Below, in pieces: positions 1 to 8,412 of a stretch of 64,000 nucleotides of DNA. Position 1 is the stretch's first letter; each line of letters begins with the position of its first letter. Origin of the DNA: Bacteroides sp. OM05-12 (GTDB taxonomy: Bacteria > Bacteroidota > Bacteroidia > Bacteroidales > Bacteroidaceae); the NCBI RefSeq assembly GCF_003438995.1, contig NZ_QSUN01000009.1, forward strand, positions 57,175-121,174. Reading direction: 5' to 3'. A program made the position numbers and the translations under genes. The notes under the pieces are model-generated. The model saw only the letters and a list, made by a program, of their open reading frames with translations, was not told where the DNA came from and ran no database searches.

Positions 1-240
1 GTATATGACTATGGTACAAGTAAAGTGGTAGGACGCGATCAGGAACATATTAAGCTGGAACTGGTAGACAACAAATCCAATAATGTAATGAACGGCATTG
101 CATTCGGACAAAGTTCTCAGGTACGGTACATCAAGACCAAACGGTCGTTCGATATTTGTTATACCATCGAAGAAAATACGCATAAGCGTAGTGATATACA
201 GTTACAGATTGAAGACATCAAACCTTCCGCCACTGAATAA
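1..240 (+). CDS. recJ: Single-stranded-DNA-specific exonuclease RecJ, C-terminal end (partial)
   Basis: The frame is open from the first base of the window and ends in TAA at 238-240, so only the last 79 residues are visible. They match the C-terminal OB-fold end of RecJ: VVGRDQEHIKLELVD, then NGIAFG, then a Tyr-containing IEEN segment and a final LQIEDIKP. In the family this domain binds DNA next to the DHH nuclease core, which lies outside the window. RecJ degrades single-stranded DNA 5' to 3' in recombination and mismatch repair and works together with RecQ helicase, whose gene begins about 80 bases downstream on the same strand. The identification rests on a short segment but fits both the motif order and the neighbour. 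Confidence 0.82.
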   Translation, partial: VYDYGTSKVVGRDQEHIKLELVDNKSNNVMNGIAFGQSSQVRYIKTKRSFDICYTIEENTHKRSDIQLQIEDIKPSATE

Positions 241-320
241 ATTGATAATAAAAGAACAAGCAACTTCCGTTGCCATCCAACGGAAGTGTCGCTTTGTTCA
301 AGAATGCCATTCCGATAAAA

Positions 321-2216
321 ATGAGTTATCTTGAGATATTAAAACAATATTGGGGATACGATTCTTTCCGTAATCTCCAACAAGATATCATCGAAAGCAT
401 CGGTGCCGGACGGGATACACTCGGACTAATGCCTACCGGCGGAGGTAAATCCATCACCTTTCAAGTACCTGCACTGGCTAAACCCGGCTTATGTATTGTG
501 ATAACTCCGCTTATCGCCCTGATGAAAGACCAGGTACAAAACTTACGTAAACGAGGTATCAAAGCAGTAGCCGTCTACTCCGGCATGACAAGGCAGGAGA
601 TTATCGTAGCTTTGGAAAATTGTATTTTCGGAGACTATAAGTTCCTATATATATCACCGGAACGTTTGGATACGGAAATATTCCGTAGCAAACTACGTAG
701 CATGAAAGTGAGCATGATTACGGTAGACGAATCACATTGCATCTCACAATGGGGGTATGATTTCCGTCCGGCATACCTGAAGATAGCAGAAATACGCGAC
801 CTGTTACCCGGTGTTCCGGTACTCGCACTTACCGCTACCGCCACTCCCGAAGTAGTAAAAGATATACAGGTACGTTTGCATTTCCATAAAGAGAATGTAT
901 TCCGCATGAGTTTCGAGCGTAAAAATCTCGCTTATATCGTAAGGAACACAGACAATAAGGTGAAAGAATTATTGGGCATCTTATCGAAAGTACCGGGATG
1001 TGCTATCATTTATGCCCGTAGCCGGAAACGTACCAAAGAAATAGCGGAACTACTCAACAAAGAAAATATCACTGCAGAATTCTACCACGCCGGACTAAAC
1101 AATGAAGTCAAAGACCAACGGCAACAAAAATGGCAATCGGGCACCAGTCGGGTGATGGTAGCCACCAACGCTTTCGGTATGGGAATCGACAAACCGGATG
1201 TACGTCTTGTCATACATATAGATTTACCGGATTCTCTCGAAGCCTATTTTCAGGAAGCAGGACGTGCTGGGCGTGACGGCAACAAAGCCTATGCCGTCAT
1301 ACTCTACTCCAAATCCGATAAAGCAACTTTAAATAAACGTATTCCGGATACCTTTCCGGAGAAAGAGTATATAAATAAGGTATATGAACACCTGAATTAT
1401 TATTATCAGATGGCGATGGGCGACGGTATGGGATGCATGTACGACTTCAACCTTGAAGAGTTTTGCCGTAAATTCAAGCATTTCCCCGTTCCGGCAGACA
1501 GTGCATTGAAAATACTTACCCAAGCCGGATATATTGAATATACAGACGAGCAAGACAATGCTTCCCGCATCATCTTTAAACTTCGTAAAGATGAACTATA
1601 CAAACTTCACGAGATGGGCGAAGCCATAGAATCACTGATACAAGCAATACTCAGGGGATATACGGGAGTATTCACCGACTATACCTATATAAAAGAAGAT
1701 TCTCTTTCCGTGCGTACAGGACTGAGTCGTCAGCAAGTATATGAATCACTCATTACCCTTTCACGGCGTAGAATTATCGATTATATCCCGCATAAGAAAA
1801 CACCTTATATTATATATAAACGTGAACGGGTGGAGTTGCGCCATCTGCATATTCCACATTCCGTATACGAAGAACGAAAAGAACGGTACACAACCCGAAT
1901 CAAAGCCATGCTGGAATACGCCACTTCTGATACGCATTGCCGTAGTCGTATGCTTCTTCGTTACTTTGGTGAACGGAACGAACACAACTGCCGTCAATGT
2001 GACGTTTGTCTAAGCAAGCATGATTCCGGTTTGAAACAAGGAGAATTTGAGGAAATAGAAACAAGCATTTATGAAGCCCTGAAAGAAAAGCCTTTCTCCG
2101 TGGAAGAACTCATACAAGCTATCGGATACAAAGAGAAAAAAGTACAAACCGTTCTTCAATACCTGCTTCGTGAAGAGGTTCTGACAATGCAAGAAGGAAT
2201 AATAACAAGAGTTTAA
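321..2216 (+). CDS. recQ: ATP-dependent DNA helicase RecQ, short form without HRDC
   Basis: This is a 631-residue superfamily 2 helicase that unwinds DNA 3' to 5' in recombinational repair. Visible motifs are Walker A PTGGGKS (about residues 38-44), the DESH box (136-139), a TATATPEV motif III and the QEAGRAGRDG motif VI. A RecQ zinc-binding subdomain follows with Cys540, Cys557, Cys560 and Cys563. The last 60 residues look like a small winged-helix segment; I do not see an HRDC domain, so this is the shorter of the RecQ forms found in Bacteroides. The frame stays open upstream to a TTG at 270, but I chose the ATG at 321 because the protein then begins MSYLEILKQYWGY, the normal RecQ start. 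It follows recJ closely and may share its transcript. Confidence 0.94.
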   Translation: MSYLEILKQYWGYDSFRNLQQDIIESIGAGRDTLGLMPTGGGKSITFQVPALAKPGLCIVITPLIALMKDQVQNLRKRGIKAVAVYSGMTRQEIIVALENCIFGDYKFLYISPERLDTEIFRSKLRSMKVSMITVDESHCISQWGYDFRPAYLKIAEIRDLLPGVPVLALTATATPEVVKDIQVRLHFHKENVFRMSFERKNLAYIVRNTDNKVKELLGILSKVPGCAIIYARSRKRTKEIAELLNKENITAEFYHAGLNNEVKDQRQQKWQSGTSRVMVATNAFGMGIDKPDVRLVIHIDLPDSLEAYFQEAGRAGRDGNKAYAVILYSKSDKATLNKRIPDTFPEKEYINKVYEHLNYYYQMAMGDGMGCMYDFNLEEFCRKFKHFPVPADSALKILTQAGYIEYTDEQDNASRIIFKLRKDELYKLHEMGEAIESLIQAILRGYTGVFTDYTYIKEDSLSVRTGLSRQQVYESLITLSRRRIIDYIPHKKTPYIIYKRERVELRHLHIPHSVYEERKERYTTRIKAMLEYATSDTHCRSRMLLRYFGERNEHNCRQCDVCLSKHDSGLKQGEFEEIETSIYEALKEKPFSVEELIQAIGYKEKKVQTVLQYLLREEVLTMQEGIITRV

Positions 2217-2242
2217 TGCTACTATAGTTCAAATAAAAGAAT

Positions 2243-2250
2243 TATCTTTG
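2243..2250 (+). promoter_or_regulatory. Bacteroides -7 promoter box for the TPR gene
   Basis: TATCTTTG matches the Bacteroides primary sigma -7 consensus TAnnTTTG and lies 38 bases before the ATG at 2288. I see no clear -33 TTTG partner. Confidence 0.6.
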
Positions 2251-2287
2251 CGGCAAAGACATTAAAAAATCTAATCATAACAAGAAA

Positions 2288-3244
2288 ATGGCAAACTTTC
2301 TAAAATCCTTTTTTGGCGGTAAGACTGAAGATCCGCAGGCAGAAAAAGAGAAAAATGACAAGAAGAACTTCGAGATATTCAAATTTGACGGACTTCGTGC
2401 GCAACGAATGGGGCAATTAGAATATGCAATCAAATGCTTCAATGAAGCACTGGCTATTGAAGAAGAATTTGAAACGTTAAGTTATCTGGCAAATACGCAA
2501 ATACAGCTCGGCAAATTGGAAGAAGCACGTACGGCACTGGAAAGAATGGTAATATTAGAACCTGAATTGCCATCCACTTATATCACGCTTGCCAATGTTT
2601 ACTTCATGCTTGAGAACTATGACAGCATGAAAGCTAATGCAGAAAAAGCAATAGAGCTAGAGGAAGAAAATCCGGCTTCTTACCTTTTGCTAGCCAAAGC
2701 AGAACATGGTCAGAAAGATGAATTCAACGCCATTGCACACCTCACCAAAGCCATTCAGATAAAAGAAGATTATACGGAAGCCTATCTCATGAGAGCCGAA
2801 GTCTTACAGGGAATGCAACAATATGGCGAGGCAATGAATGATGTTGAGAAAATCCTTGAGCAAACGCCCGATGATGAAAATGCGCTTTTGCTGAGAGGCA
2901 AACTGAAAGAAGCCACCGGCGACCAAGAAGGGGCACGCCAGGACTATGCAGAAGTTACGGAAATAAATCCTTTTAACGAGCAAGCCTACTTAAATCTGGG
3001 ACAGTTGCTTATTTCCGAAAAAGAATTCGACCAAGCTATCGAACGATTTGACGAAGCCATTGAAATCAATCCGAATTTTGCCCGCGCTTACCATGAACGC
3101 GGACGCGCCAAATTACTGAAAGGTGACAAAGACGGTTCGGTAGAAGATATGAAAAAGGCATTGGAACTCAACCCGGATGCAGAAAACGATATCAGCGGGC
3201 AATTCAATAATTTCAAGGACCTGTATGCCAACATTCCGTTATAA
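2288..3244 (+). CDS. Tetratricopeptide-repeat protein
   Basis: This 318-residue acidic protein has no signal peptide or membrane segment and is therefore probably cytoplasmic. After a charged N-terminal segment (KTEDPQAEKEKNDKK) it consists of consecutive 34-residue TPR units, for example GQLEYAIKCFNEALAIEEEF near residues 42-61 and FDQAIERFDEAIEINPNFA near 240-258. I count about eight units running nearly to the C-terminus. TPR arrays make superhelical protein-binding surfaces, so a scaffold or co-chaperone role is likely, but nothing in the sequence names a partner. It has its own -7 box at 2243 and is followed by a weak hairpin, so it is probably transcribed alone between recQ and the Phe/Tyr leader. 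Confidence 0.85.
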   Translation: MANFLKSFFGGKTEDPQAEKEKNDKKNFEIFKFDGLRAQRMGQLEYAIKCFNEALAIEEEFETLSYLANTQIQLGKLEEARTALERMVILEPELPSTYITLANVYFMLENYDSMKANAEKAIELEEENPASYLLLAKAEHGQKDEFNAIAHLTKAIQIKEDYTEAYLMRAEVLQGMQQYGEAMNDVEKILEQTPDDENALLLRGKLKEATGDQEGARQDYAEVTEINPFNEQAYLNLGQLLISEKEFDQAIERFDEAIEINPNFARAYHERGRAKLLKGDKDGSVEDMKKALELNPDAENDISGQFNNFKDLYANIPL

Positions 3245-3339
3245 ACGGGACGGATGTTCAATGTATACATATTCCAATTCGTTATTATGAATATCAAAAT
3301 AATGAATATGCAGAATTATTACTCTTTATTTTGCAAATA

Positions 3340-3364
3340 AGTCTTTTACCTGAAAAAAAAGACT
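3340..3364 (+). terminator. Weak AT-rich terminator-like hairpin after the TPR gene
   Basis: AGTCTTTT at 3340-3347 pairs with AAAAGACT at 3357-3364 around a 9-base loop, followed by a T-rich stretch. The stem has only two G-C pairs, so termination here would be inefficient. Confidence 0.4.
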
Positions 3365-3371
3365 ATTTATA

Positions 3372-3401
3372 TTTGCATTTAAAATAAAAATATTACTTTT
3401 G
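3372..3401 (+). promoter_or_regulatory. Promoter of the Phe/Tyr leader and operon
   Basis: TTTG at 3372-3375 serves as the -33 box and TACTTTTG at 3394-3401 as the -7 box, with 18 bases between them, a good match to the Bacteroides sigma-AB promoter pattern. Transcription would begin near 3405-3410, about 20-25 bases before the leader-peptide ATG. Confidence 0.75.
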
Positions 3402-3429
3402 CCCCTGAAAACAAAACAAAAAGAATAGA

Positions 3430-3516
3430 ATGAAGTCTTTTTCTTATACATATTTCTTCTTTTTTTACTTTTACTTTAGCCAGAAAGTAGAGCGGGAATT
3501 TGTATGTATCAAGTAA
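3430..3516 (+). CDS. Phe/Tyr-rich attenuator leader peptide (28 codons)
   Basis: A short frame begins with ATG at 3430 and ends with TAA at 3514-3516. Of residues 4-16, eleven of thirteen are Phe or Tyr, including the run YFFFFYFYF (residues 8-16). The whole peptide has eight Phe and four Tyr. It lies just after a good promoter and just before an intrinsic terminator and the pheA start, which is the arrangement of classical leader peptides such as PheL and TrpL. The downstream operon makes exactly these two amino acids. The peptide would act by ribosome stalling when charged tRNA-Phe or tRNA-Tyr is scarce. Its last codons (residues 21-24) overlap the RNA segment that can pair with the terminator. 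The reading frame and context are seen directly; the regulatory role is inference, but a strong one. Confidence 0.85.
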   Translation: MKSFSYTYFFFFYFYFSQKVEREFVCIK

Positions 3517-3561
3517 AATCAAGATTGAAAACAAACAAGTAAATAAACAACAAAATCCCGC
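3492..3561 (+). promoter_or_regulatory. Antiterminator pairing of the Phe/Tyr attenuator
   Basis: GCGGGAATTT at 3492-3501 nearly duplicates the terminator 3' arm GCGGGATTTT at 3571-3580 (9 of 10 bases). It can therefore pair with the terminator 5' arm AAAATCCCGC at 3552-3561 instead. A ribosome stalled on the Phe/Tyr codons (3439-3480) would leave 3492-3501 free and favour antitermination. A ribosome reaching the stop at 3514 would cover it and allow the terminator to form. Confidence 0.75.
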
Positions 3562-3582
3562 TTCCATGAGGCGGGATTTTTT
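3552..3582 (+). terminator. Intrinsic terminator of the Phe/Tyr attenuator
   Basis: AAAATCCCGC at 3552-3561 and GCGGGATTTT at 3571-3580 form a perfect 10-bp stem with a 9-base loop, and six T residues end at 3582. It stands 17 bases before the pheA ATG, between the leader peptide and the operon. Confidence 0.88.
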
Positions 3583-3599
3583 ATTATATACATGATCAA

Positions 3600-4451
3600 A
3601 TGAGAAAGATTGCTATACAAGGAACATTGGGCTCGTACCACGATATTGCGGCACATAAGTATTTTGCCGGAGAAACAATCGAATTAAACTGTTGTTCTAC
3701 TTTCGGAAAAGTATTTGAAAGTGTGAGAAAAGACAGTTCTACGCTGGGAATGTTGGCAATAGAAAACACAATCGCCGGAAGCCTCTTACAAAACCATGAG
3801 TTGCTACGTGAAAGCAACACCAAGATTATAGGAGAATACAAATTACGTATCTCCCATAGTATCGTCTGCTTGCCCGACGAAGATTGGGACGACATCACAG
3901 AAGTAAACTCACACCCCATAGCACTGATGCAATGCCGTGAATTCCTAGACAATCACCCAACCATGAAAGTTGTGGAAGCAGAAGATACGGCATTAAGCGC
4001 AGAGCTTATCAAACAGAATAACTTGAAAGGTCATGCGGCAATCTGTTCTAAAGCTGCGGCGGAACTATATGGAATGAAAATTCTTCAAGAAGGTATTGAG
4101 ACCAACAAGCACAACTTCACCCGTTTCTTAATCATAGCAGATGCATGGAGAGCCGAAGAAGTCAGGAGAAAAGAAACGGCAATAGACAAATCAAGTATTG
4201 TTTTTTCTCTCCCACACACCGAAGGAAGCCTTTCACAAGTACTCTCCATCCTTTCTTTCTACAAAATGAATCTTACTAAAATACAATCCTTACCGATCAT
4301 CGGACGTGAATGGGAGTATTTATTCTATGTCGACCTGACATTTGATGATTATCTGCGATACCGTCAGGCATTAGATGCAATCACCCCATTAACCAAGGAG
4401 TTAAAAATTTTAGGAGAATACAGTTCATTCGAAATGGATATAAATAAATAA
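3600..4451 (+). CDS. pheA: Prephenate dehydratase
   Basis: This 283-residue cytoplasmic enzyme decarboxylates and dehydrates prephenate to phenylpyruvate, the last committed step to phenylalanine. The N-terminal catalytic part has the family start IAIQGTLGSYHDIAA, the conserved IENTIAGSL segment (about 59-67) and the NFTRFLII motif near residue 175, whose Thr is essential in the family. A C-terminal ACT domain follows from about residue 200 (EGSLSQVLSIL), the usual site of feedback binding of phenylalanine. There is no fused chorismate mutase here; that activity is on the DAHP synthase two genes downstream. It is the first gene of the operon, begins 17 bases after the attenuator terminator and ends 4 bases before the aminotransferase. 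Confidence 0.95.
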   Translation: MRKIAIQGTLGSYHDIAAHKYFAGETIELNCCSTFGKVFESVRKDSSTLGMLAIENTIAGSLLQNHELLRESNTKIIGEYKLRISHSIVCLPDEDWDDITEVNSHPIALMQCREFLDNHPTMKVVEAEDTALSAELIKQNNLKGHAAICSKAAAELYGMKILQEGIETNKHNFTRFLIIADAWRAEEVRRKETAIDKSSIVFSLPHTEGSLSQVLSILSFYKMNLTKIQSLPIIGREWEYLFYVDLTFDDYLRYRQALDAITPLTKELKILGEYSSFEMDINK

Positions 4452-4455
4452 AACA

Positions 4456-5637
4456 ATGAAATCATATAGCATTAAACCGGCAGACAGACTGGAAAGCGTA
4501 AGTGAATATTATTTCTCGCGTAAACTGAAAGAAGTGGCACAGATGAATGCCGAAGGAAAGAATGTTATCAGTCTTGGTATCGGCAGTCCGGATATGCCCC
4601 CTTCTGAAGCAACCATCAAAGCACTGTGCGAGAACGCCATGCTTCCGGACGTTCATGGATACCAACCAACTACCGGGACACCGGAACTGAGAAAGGCTTT
4701 TGCCGAATGGTATAAGAAATGGTACGACGTAGAGTTGAACCCTGACACAGAAATACAACCGCTTATCGGGTCAAAGGAAGGAATCCTGCACGTGACGCTT
4801 GCATTTGTAAATGTAGGAGACGCAGTACTTGTTCCCAACCCGGGCTATCCTACTTACACTTCTTTAAGCAAATTACTGGGTGCAGAGATTATCAACTATA
4901 ATCTAAAAGAAGAAAACGGTTGGATGCCGGATTTTGAGGAGTTGGAGAAAATGGATTTGAGCCGTGTCAAATTAATGTGGACAAACTATCCCAATATGCC
5001 GACGGGTGCCAATGCTTCCATGGAACTATACGAAAAACTGGTAGACTTTGCACGGAAACATAATATCGTCATTGTGAACGATAATCCTTATAGTTTCATC
5101 TTAAATGAAAAACCGATCAGTTTGCTGAGTGTACCGGATGCAAAAGAATGCTGCATAGAATTCAACTCCATGAGTAAGAGTCACAATATGCCGGGGTGGC
5201 GTGTTGCCATGCTAGCATCAAATGCACAATTCGTGCAGTGGATACTAAAAGTAAAAAGCAATATCGACTCAGGAACATTCCGGTCCATACAACTCGCAGC
5301 TGTACAAGCATTGCAAAATAATGCAGAGTGGCATGAAGAAATGAACATCAAACTTTACCGCCGTCGTCGTCATCTGGCAGAAGAAATCATGAAAGCTCTG
5401 GGATGTACCTTTGATGAGAAGCAGGTGGGAATGTTTTTATGGGGAAAGATTCCCGCTCTATATAATAATGTGGAAGAGTTGACAGAAAAGGTACTCCATG
5501 AAGCACGGGTTTTTATCACACCGGGATTCATCTTCGGCAGTAACGGGGCACGTTATATCCGTATCTCTCTCTGTTGCAAAGAAGACAAACTGAGCGAAGC
5601 TCTTGATAGAATTAAAATAATGAAAACAATTAAATGA
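4456..5637 (+). CDS. Class I/II PLP aminotransferase, probably for aromatic amino acids
   Basis: This 393-residue fold-type I aminotransferase has the PLP-binding lysine at residue 241 in SMSKSHNMPGWR, an NYPNMPTG segment (about 177-184) replacing the usual NPxNPTG, and the substrate-binding Arg in the C-terminal YIRISL motif. By overall look it belongs to the group annotated as aspartate, aromatic or LL-diaminopimelate aminotransferase. Its place between prephenate dehydratase and DAHP synthase, 4 bases after pheA, argues that it transaminates phenylpyruvate and 4-hydroxyphenylpyruvate to Phe and Tyr. The substrate is inferred from context; sequence alone does not fix it. Confidence 0.85.
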   Translation: MKSYSIKPADRLESVSEYYFSRKLKEVAQMNAEGKNVISLGIGSPDMPPSEATIKALCENAMLPDVHGYQPTTGTPELRKAFAEWYKKWYDVELNPDTEIQPLIGSKEGILHVTLAFVNVGDAVLVPNPGYPTYTSLSKLLGAEIINYNLKEENGWMPDFEELEKMDLSRVKLMWTNYPNMPTGANASMELYEKLVDFARKHNIVIVNDNPYSFILNEKPISLLSVPDAKECCIEFNSMSKSHNMPGWRVAMLASNAQFVQWILKVKSNIDSGTFRSIQLAAVQALQNNAEWHEEMNIKLYRRRRHLAEEIMKALGCTFDEKQVGMFLWGKIPALYNNVEELTEKVLHEARVFITPGFIFGSNGARYIRISLCCKEDKLSEALDRIKIMKTIK

Positions 5638-5647
5638 GAATACAACG

Positions 5648-6709
5648 ATGGAATTAGAATCAATCTTATTACCGGGCATTGAAGCCAAAAGACCGATTGT
5701 TATTGCAGGTCCATGCAGTGCAGAGACAGAAGAACAAGTCATGCAAACCGCACGCCAACTGGCGGACAAGGGAATCAAAATATTCCGTGCAGGAATTTGG
5801 AAGCCACGTACCAAACCGGGAGGCTTCGAAGGAATCGGCGTGGAAGGTTTGACATGGTTGAAAGAAGTAAAGAAAGAAACCGGAATGTATGTTTCCACAG
5901 AAGTGGCAACAGCCAAACACGTGTATGAAGCATTAAAACAAGGCATAGATATTTTATGGATCGGCGCACGTACCACTGCCAACCCGTTTGCCGTACAGGA
6001 AATTGCAGATGCCCTGAAAGGGGTAGATATTCCGGTACTGGTTAAAAACCCGGTAAATCCTGATTTGGAACTTTGGATAGGAGCATTGGAACGTATCAAC
6101 AATGCCGGATTAAAGCGTCTCGGAGCTATCCACAGAGGATTCAGCTCCTACGATAAAAAGATATACCGCAATCTTCCCCAATGGCACATCCCCATCGAAC
6201 TACGCAGACGGATTCCGGAATTGCCTATCTTCTGCGACCCAAGCCATATCGGAGGAAAACGCGAATTAATAGCTTCCCTATGTCAACAGGCTATGGATTT
6301 GAACTTCGACGGACTGATCGTTGAGTCACATTGTAATCCCGACTGCGCATGGAGTGATGCTTCACAGCAAGTAACTCCGGACATTCTGGACTACATCTTA
6401 AATTTACTCGTCATCCGTAAAGAGACACAAACCACAGAAAATTTGAACGAGCTGCGCCATCAAATCGATGAATGTGATAACTCTATCATTGAAATTCTTT
6501 CAAAAAGAATGCGTATCTGCCGTGAAATCGGTACTTTCAAGAAAGAACATGATATGACCATCCTACAAACAGGACGCTACAATGAGATACTGGATAAACG
6601 CGGAGCTCAAGGTGCACTTTGCGGAATGGATGCAGGTTTCATCAAGAATGTATTTGAAGCGATACACGAAGAAAGTGTAAGACAACAAATGGAAATTATC
6701 AATAAATAA
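5648..6709 (+). CDS. Bifunctional DAHP synthase / chorismate mutase
   Basis: This 353-residue fusion has two domains. Residues 1-260 are a type I-beta DAHP synthase, which condenses phosphoenolpyruvate and erythrose 4-phosphate as the first shikimate step. Visible motifs are IVIAGPCSAE, KPRTKPGGFEG, IGARTTANPF, GAIHRGFS and a metal-site segment FCDPSHIGGKR. Residues 270-350 are an AroQ-type chorismate mutase (LNELRHQIDECDNSIIEIL, then SKRMRICREIGTFKK), which converts chorismate to prephenate. Thus the first pathway enzyme is joined to the branch-point enzyme. This gives the operon its own entry step and directs chorismate to Phe/Tyr. The mutase-last order is the one seen in several Bacteroidetes, the reverse of the Bacillus fusion. 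Confidence 0.93.
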   Translation: MELESILLPGIEAKRPIVIAGPCSAETEEQVMQTARQLADKGIKIFRAGIWKPRTKPGGFEGIGVEGLTWLKEVKKETGMYVSTEVATAKHVYEALKQGIDILWIGARTTANPFAVQEIADALKGVDIPVLVKNPVNPDLELWIGALERINNAGLKRLGAIHRGFSSYDKKIYRNLPQWHIPIELRRRIPELPIFCDPSHIGGKRELIASLCQQAMDLNFDGLIVESHCNPDCAWSDASQQVTPDILDYILNLLVIRKETQTTENLNELRHQIDECDNSIIEILSKRMRICREIGTFKKEHDMTILQTGRYNEILDKRGAQGALCGMDAGFIKNVFEAIHEESVRQQMEIINK

Positions 6710-6719
6710 GACTCAAACA

Positions 6720-7493
6720 ATGAGAATCCTACTACTTGGAGCCGGGAAAATGGGCTCTTTCTTTACCGACATACTGAGTTTTCAGCATGAAACAGCCGTG
6801 TTTGATACCAATCCGCATCAGTTGCGTTTTGTGTACAACACTTATCGCTTCACCTCACTTGAAGAAATCAAGGACTTCGAGCCGGAACTGGTTATCAACG
6901 CAGCTACGGTAAAATACACATTGGATGCTTTTCGTACCGTCATTCCGGTACTACCCAAAGATTGCATTTTAAGTGACATCGCATCGGTCAAAACAGGACT
7001 GAAGAAATTCTATGAAGAAAGCGGATTCCGCTATGTATCAACCCATCCGATGTTTGGTCCTACTTTTGCCAGCCTAAGCAATCTAAGCAGTGAAAGTGCC
7101 ATTATCATCAGCGAAAGCGACCATTTGGGAAAAGTTTTCTTCAAAGACTTGTATAACTCTTTGAAACTTAATATCTTTGAATATACTTTTGATGAGCACG
7201 ACGAAACAGTTGCTTACTCGTTGTCCATACCTTTCGTTTCAACTTTTGTATTCGCAGCTGTAATGAAACATCAGGAAGCACCGGGCACGACTTTTAAGAA
7301 GCATATGGCAATCGCCCAAGGATTATTGAGCGAGGATGACTATCTGCTACAAGAAATACTGTTTAATCCTCGTACTCCGGCACAAGTAGAAGGCATCCGT
7401 TTAGAGCTCAAAAAGCTGTTGGAGATTATCACCGACAAAGATGCGGAGGCAATGAAAAAATACCTGACTAAAATCAGAGAAAAAATAAAATAA
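6720..7493 (+). CDS. tyrA: Prephenate dehydrogenase
   Basis: This 257-residue protein oxidatively decarboxylates prephenate to 4-hydroxyphenylpyruvate, the Tyr branch. The N-terminus has a Rossmann dinucleotide motif, LLLGAGKMGSFF (residues 4-15). The family signature of an invariant His in STHPMFGPTF is near residues 105-114, and the C-terminal half is helical, as in TyrA dimerization domains. It lacks fused mutase or ACT domains and is short for the family. It starts 10 bases after the DAHP synthase stop and ends one base before the next ATG, so it is translated within the operon. Confidence 0.92.
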   Translation: MRILLLGAGKMGSFFTDILSFQHETAVFDTNPHQLRFVYNTYRFTSLEEIKDFEPELVINAATVKYTLDAFRTVIPVLPKDCILSDIASVKTGLKKFYEESGFRYVSTHPMFGPTFASLSNLSSESAIIISESDHLGKVFFKDLYNSLKLNIFEYTFDEHDETVAYSLSIPFVSTFVFAAVMKHQEAPGTTFKKHMAIAQGLLSEDDYLLQEILFNPRTPAQVEGIRLELKKLLEIITDKDAEAMKKYLTKIREKIK

Positions 7494-7494
7494 C

Positions 7495-8382
7495 ATGGCA
7501 TTAGACAGAAACCTTATCTTAGCAACACGTCCTTGGTCTTTCCCGGCATCGGTAATGCCGGTTTTAATCGGCATTTCTTATGTTTTCTTTCTGCAAAGAG
7601 GAAACGAGTATGAGGTCAGCTGGTGGTTGGCACCGCTTATTTTACTATCTACGGTCGCATTTCACGCCGCCGGAAACATCATCAGTGATTATCACGACGC
7701 AAAAAACGGAGTGGATAAATTAGAATCATACGGAGATACGAATATGATGCTAAACGGTACTTATACGGCAAAAACGTTCCTGACCATGGGACTATGCTGG
7801 CTGGCTTTAGCTGTCATACTGGGAATAATCGTCCTCTTATATTCATCCTGGCAACTCTTGTTCTTCGGAATATTCGGTATAGCCTGTACATTACTCTATT
7901 ACAAGATGAAATATCAGGGCTGGGGGGATGTCGTCATCTTATTCTCCTTCGGTATATGCATAGTCAATGGAACGGTATATGCACTGAACGGGACGTTCAA
8001 TCTGCAAAGCTTTTTTATTTCTCTTCCTGTCGCATTGCTTACAACAGCAATACTACACGCAAACAATACCCGCGATATGCCTTTGGATAAACAATCCGGC
8101 ATTAAAACACTATCCATGATTCTGGGATTAAAACGTGCAAAAGCATATTATTACTTATTGATAGGAGGTTCTTACTTGATAGAAATAATAATGATCTGTG
8201 CCGGTTATCTCCCTACTTGGAGCTTACTCATATTATTAAGTTTGCCGTTGGCTTTAAAGAACATCCGATTGTTGAAAGATGTCGATCAAGAGTCACTGGA
8301 AAAGATAGCCCATCTTGATGTAGGCACAGCACAACTGACAACGCTCTTTTCCATCCTTTCCATCATCGGATTTATCTTATAA
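7495..8382 (+). CDS. UbiA-family prenyltransferase, MenA-like
   Basis: This 295-residue polytopic membrane protein has about eight hydrophobic segments. It carries the two Asp-rich prenyl-diphosphate/Mg sites of the UbiA family: NIISDYHDAKNGVD (61-74) and NNTRDMPLDKQSG (190-202). The family attaches an isoprenoid tail to an aromatic acceptor. MenA, which prenylates 1,4-dihydroxy-2-naphthoate for menaquinone, is the closest expected role. It begins one base after the tyrA stop and is the last gene of the operon. Chorismate is the common precursor of Phe, Tyr and menaquinone, which makes the linkage understandable. Whether it is the sole MenA of this organism cannot be told from the window. Confidence 0.78.
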   Translation: MALDRNLILATRPWSFPASVMPVLIGISYVFFLQRGNEYEVSWWLAPLILLSTVAFHAAGNIISDYHDAKNGVDKLESYGDTNMMLNGTYTAKTFLTMGLCWLALAVILGIIVLLYSSWQLLFFGIFGIACTLLYYKMKYQGWGDVVILFSFGICIVNGTVYALNGTFNLQSFFISLPVALLTTAILHANNTRDMPLDKQSGIKTLSMILGLKRAKAYYYLLIGGSYLIEIIMICAGYLPTWSLLILLSLPLALKNIRLLKDVDQESLEKIAHLDVGTAQLTTLFSILSIIGFIL

Positions 8383-8412
8383 CATACAGACAGTAAAGTT
8401 TTACACCCTATC

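Noticed and set aside
270..320. Upstream TTG start for recQ
   Set aside because: It adds a 17-residue N-terminal tail not expected for RecQ; the ATG at 321 gives the normal family start.
5458..6102. Long minus-strand open frame of over 200 codons opposite the aminotransferase and DAHP synthase genes
   Set aside because: It is antisense to two certain genes, has no recognisable family motif, signal or start context, and is explained by their codon bias.
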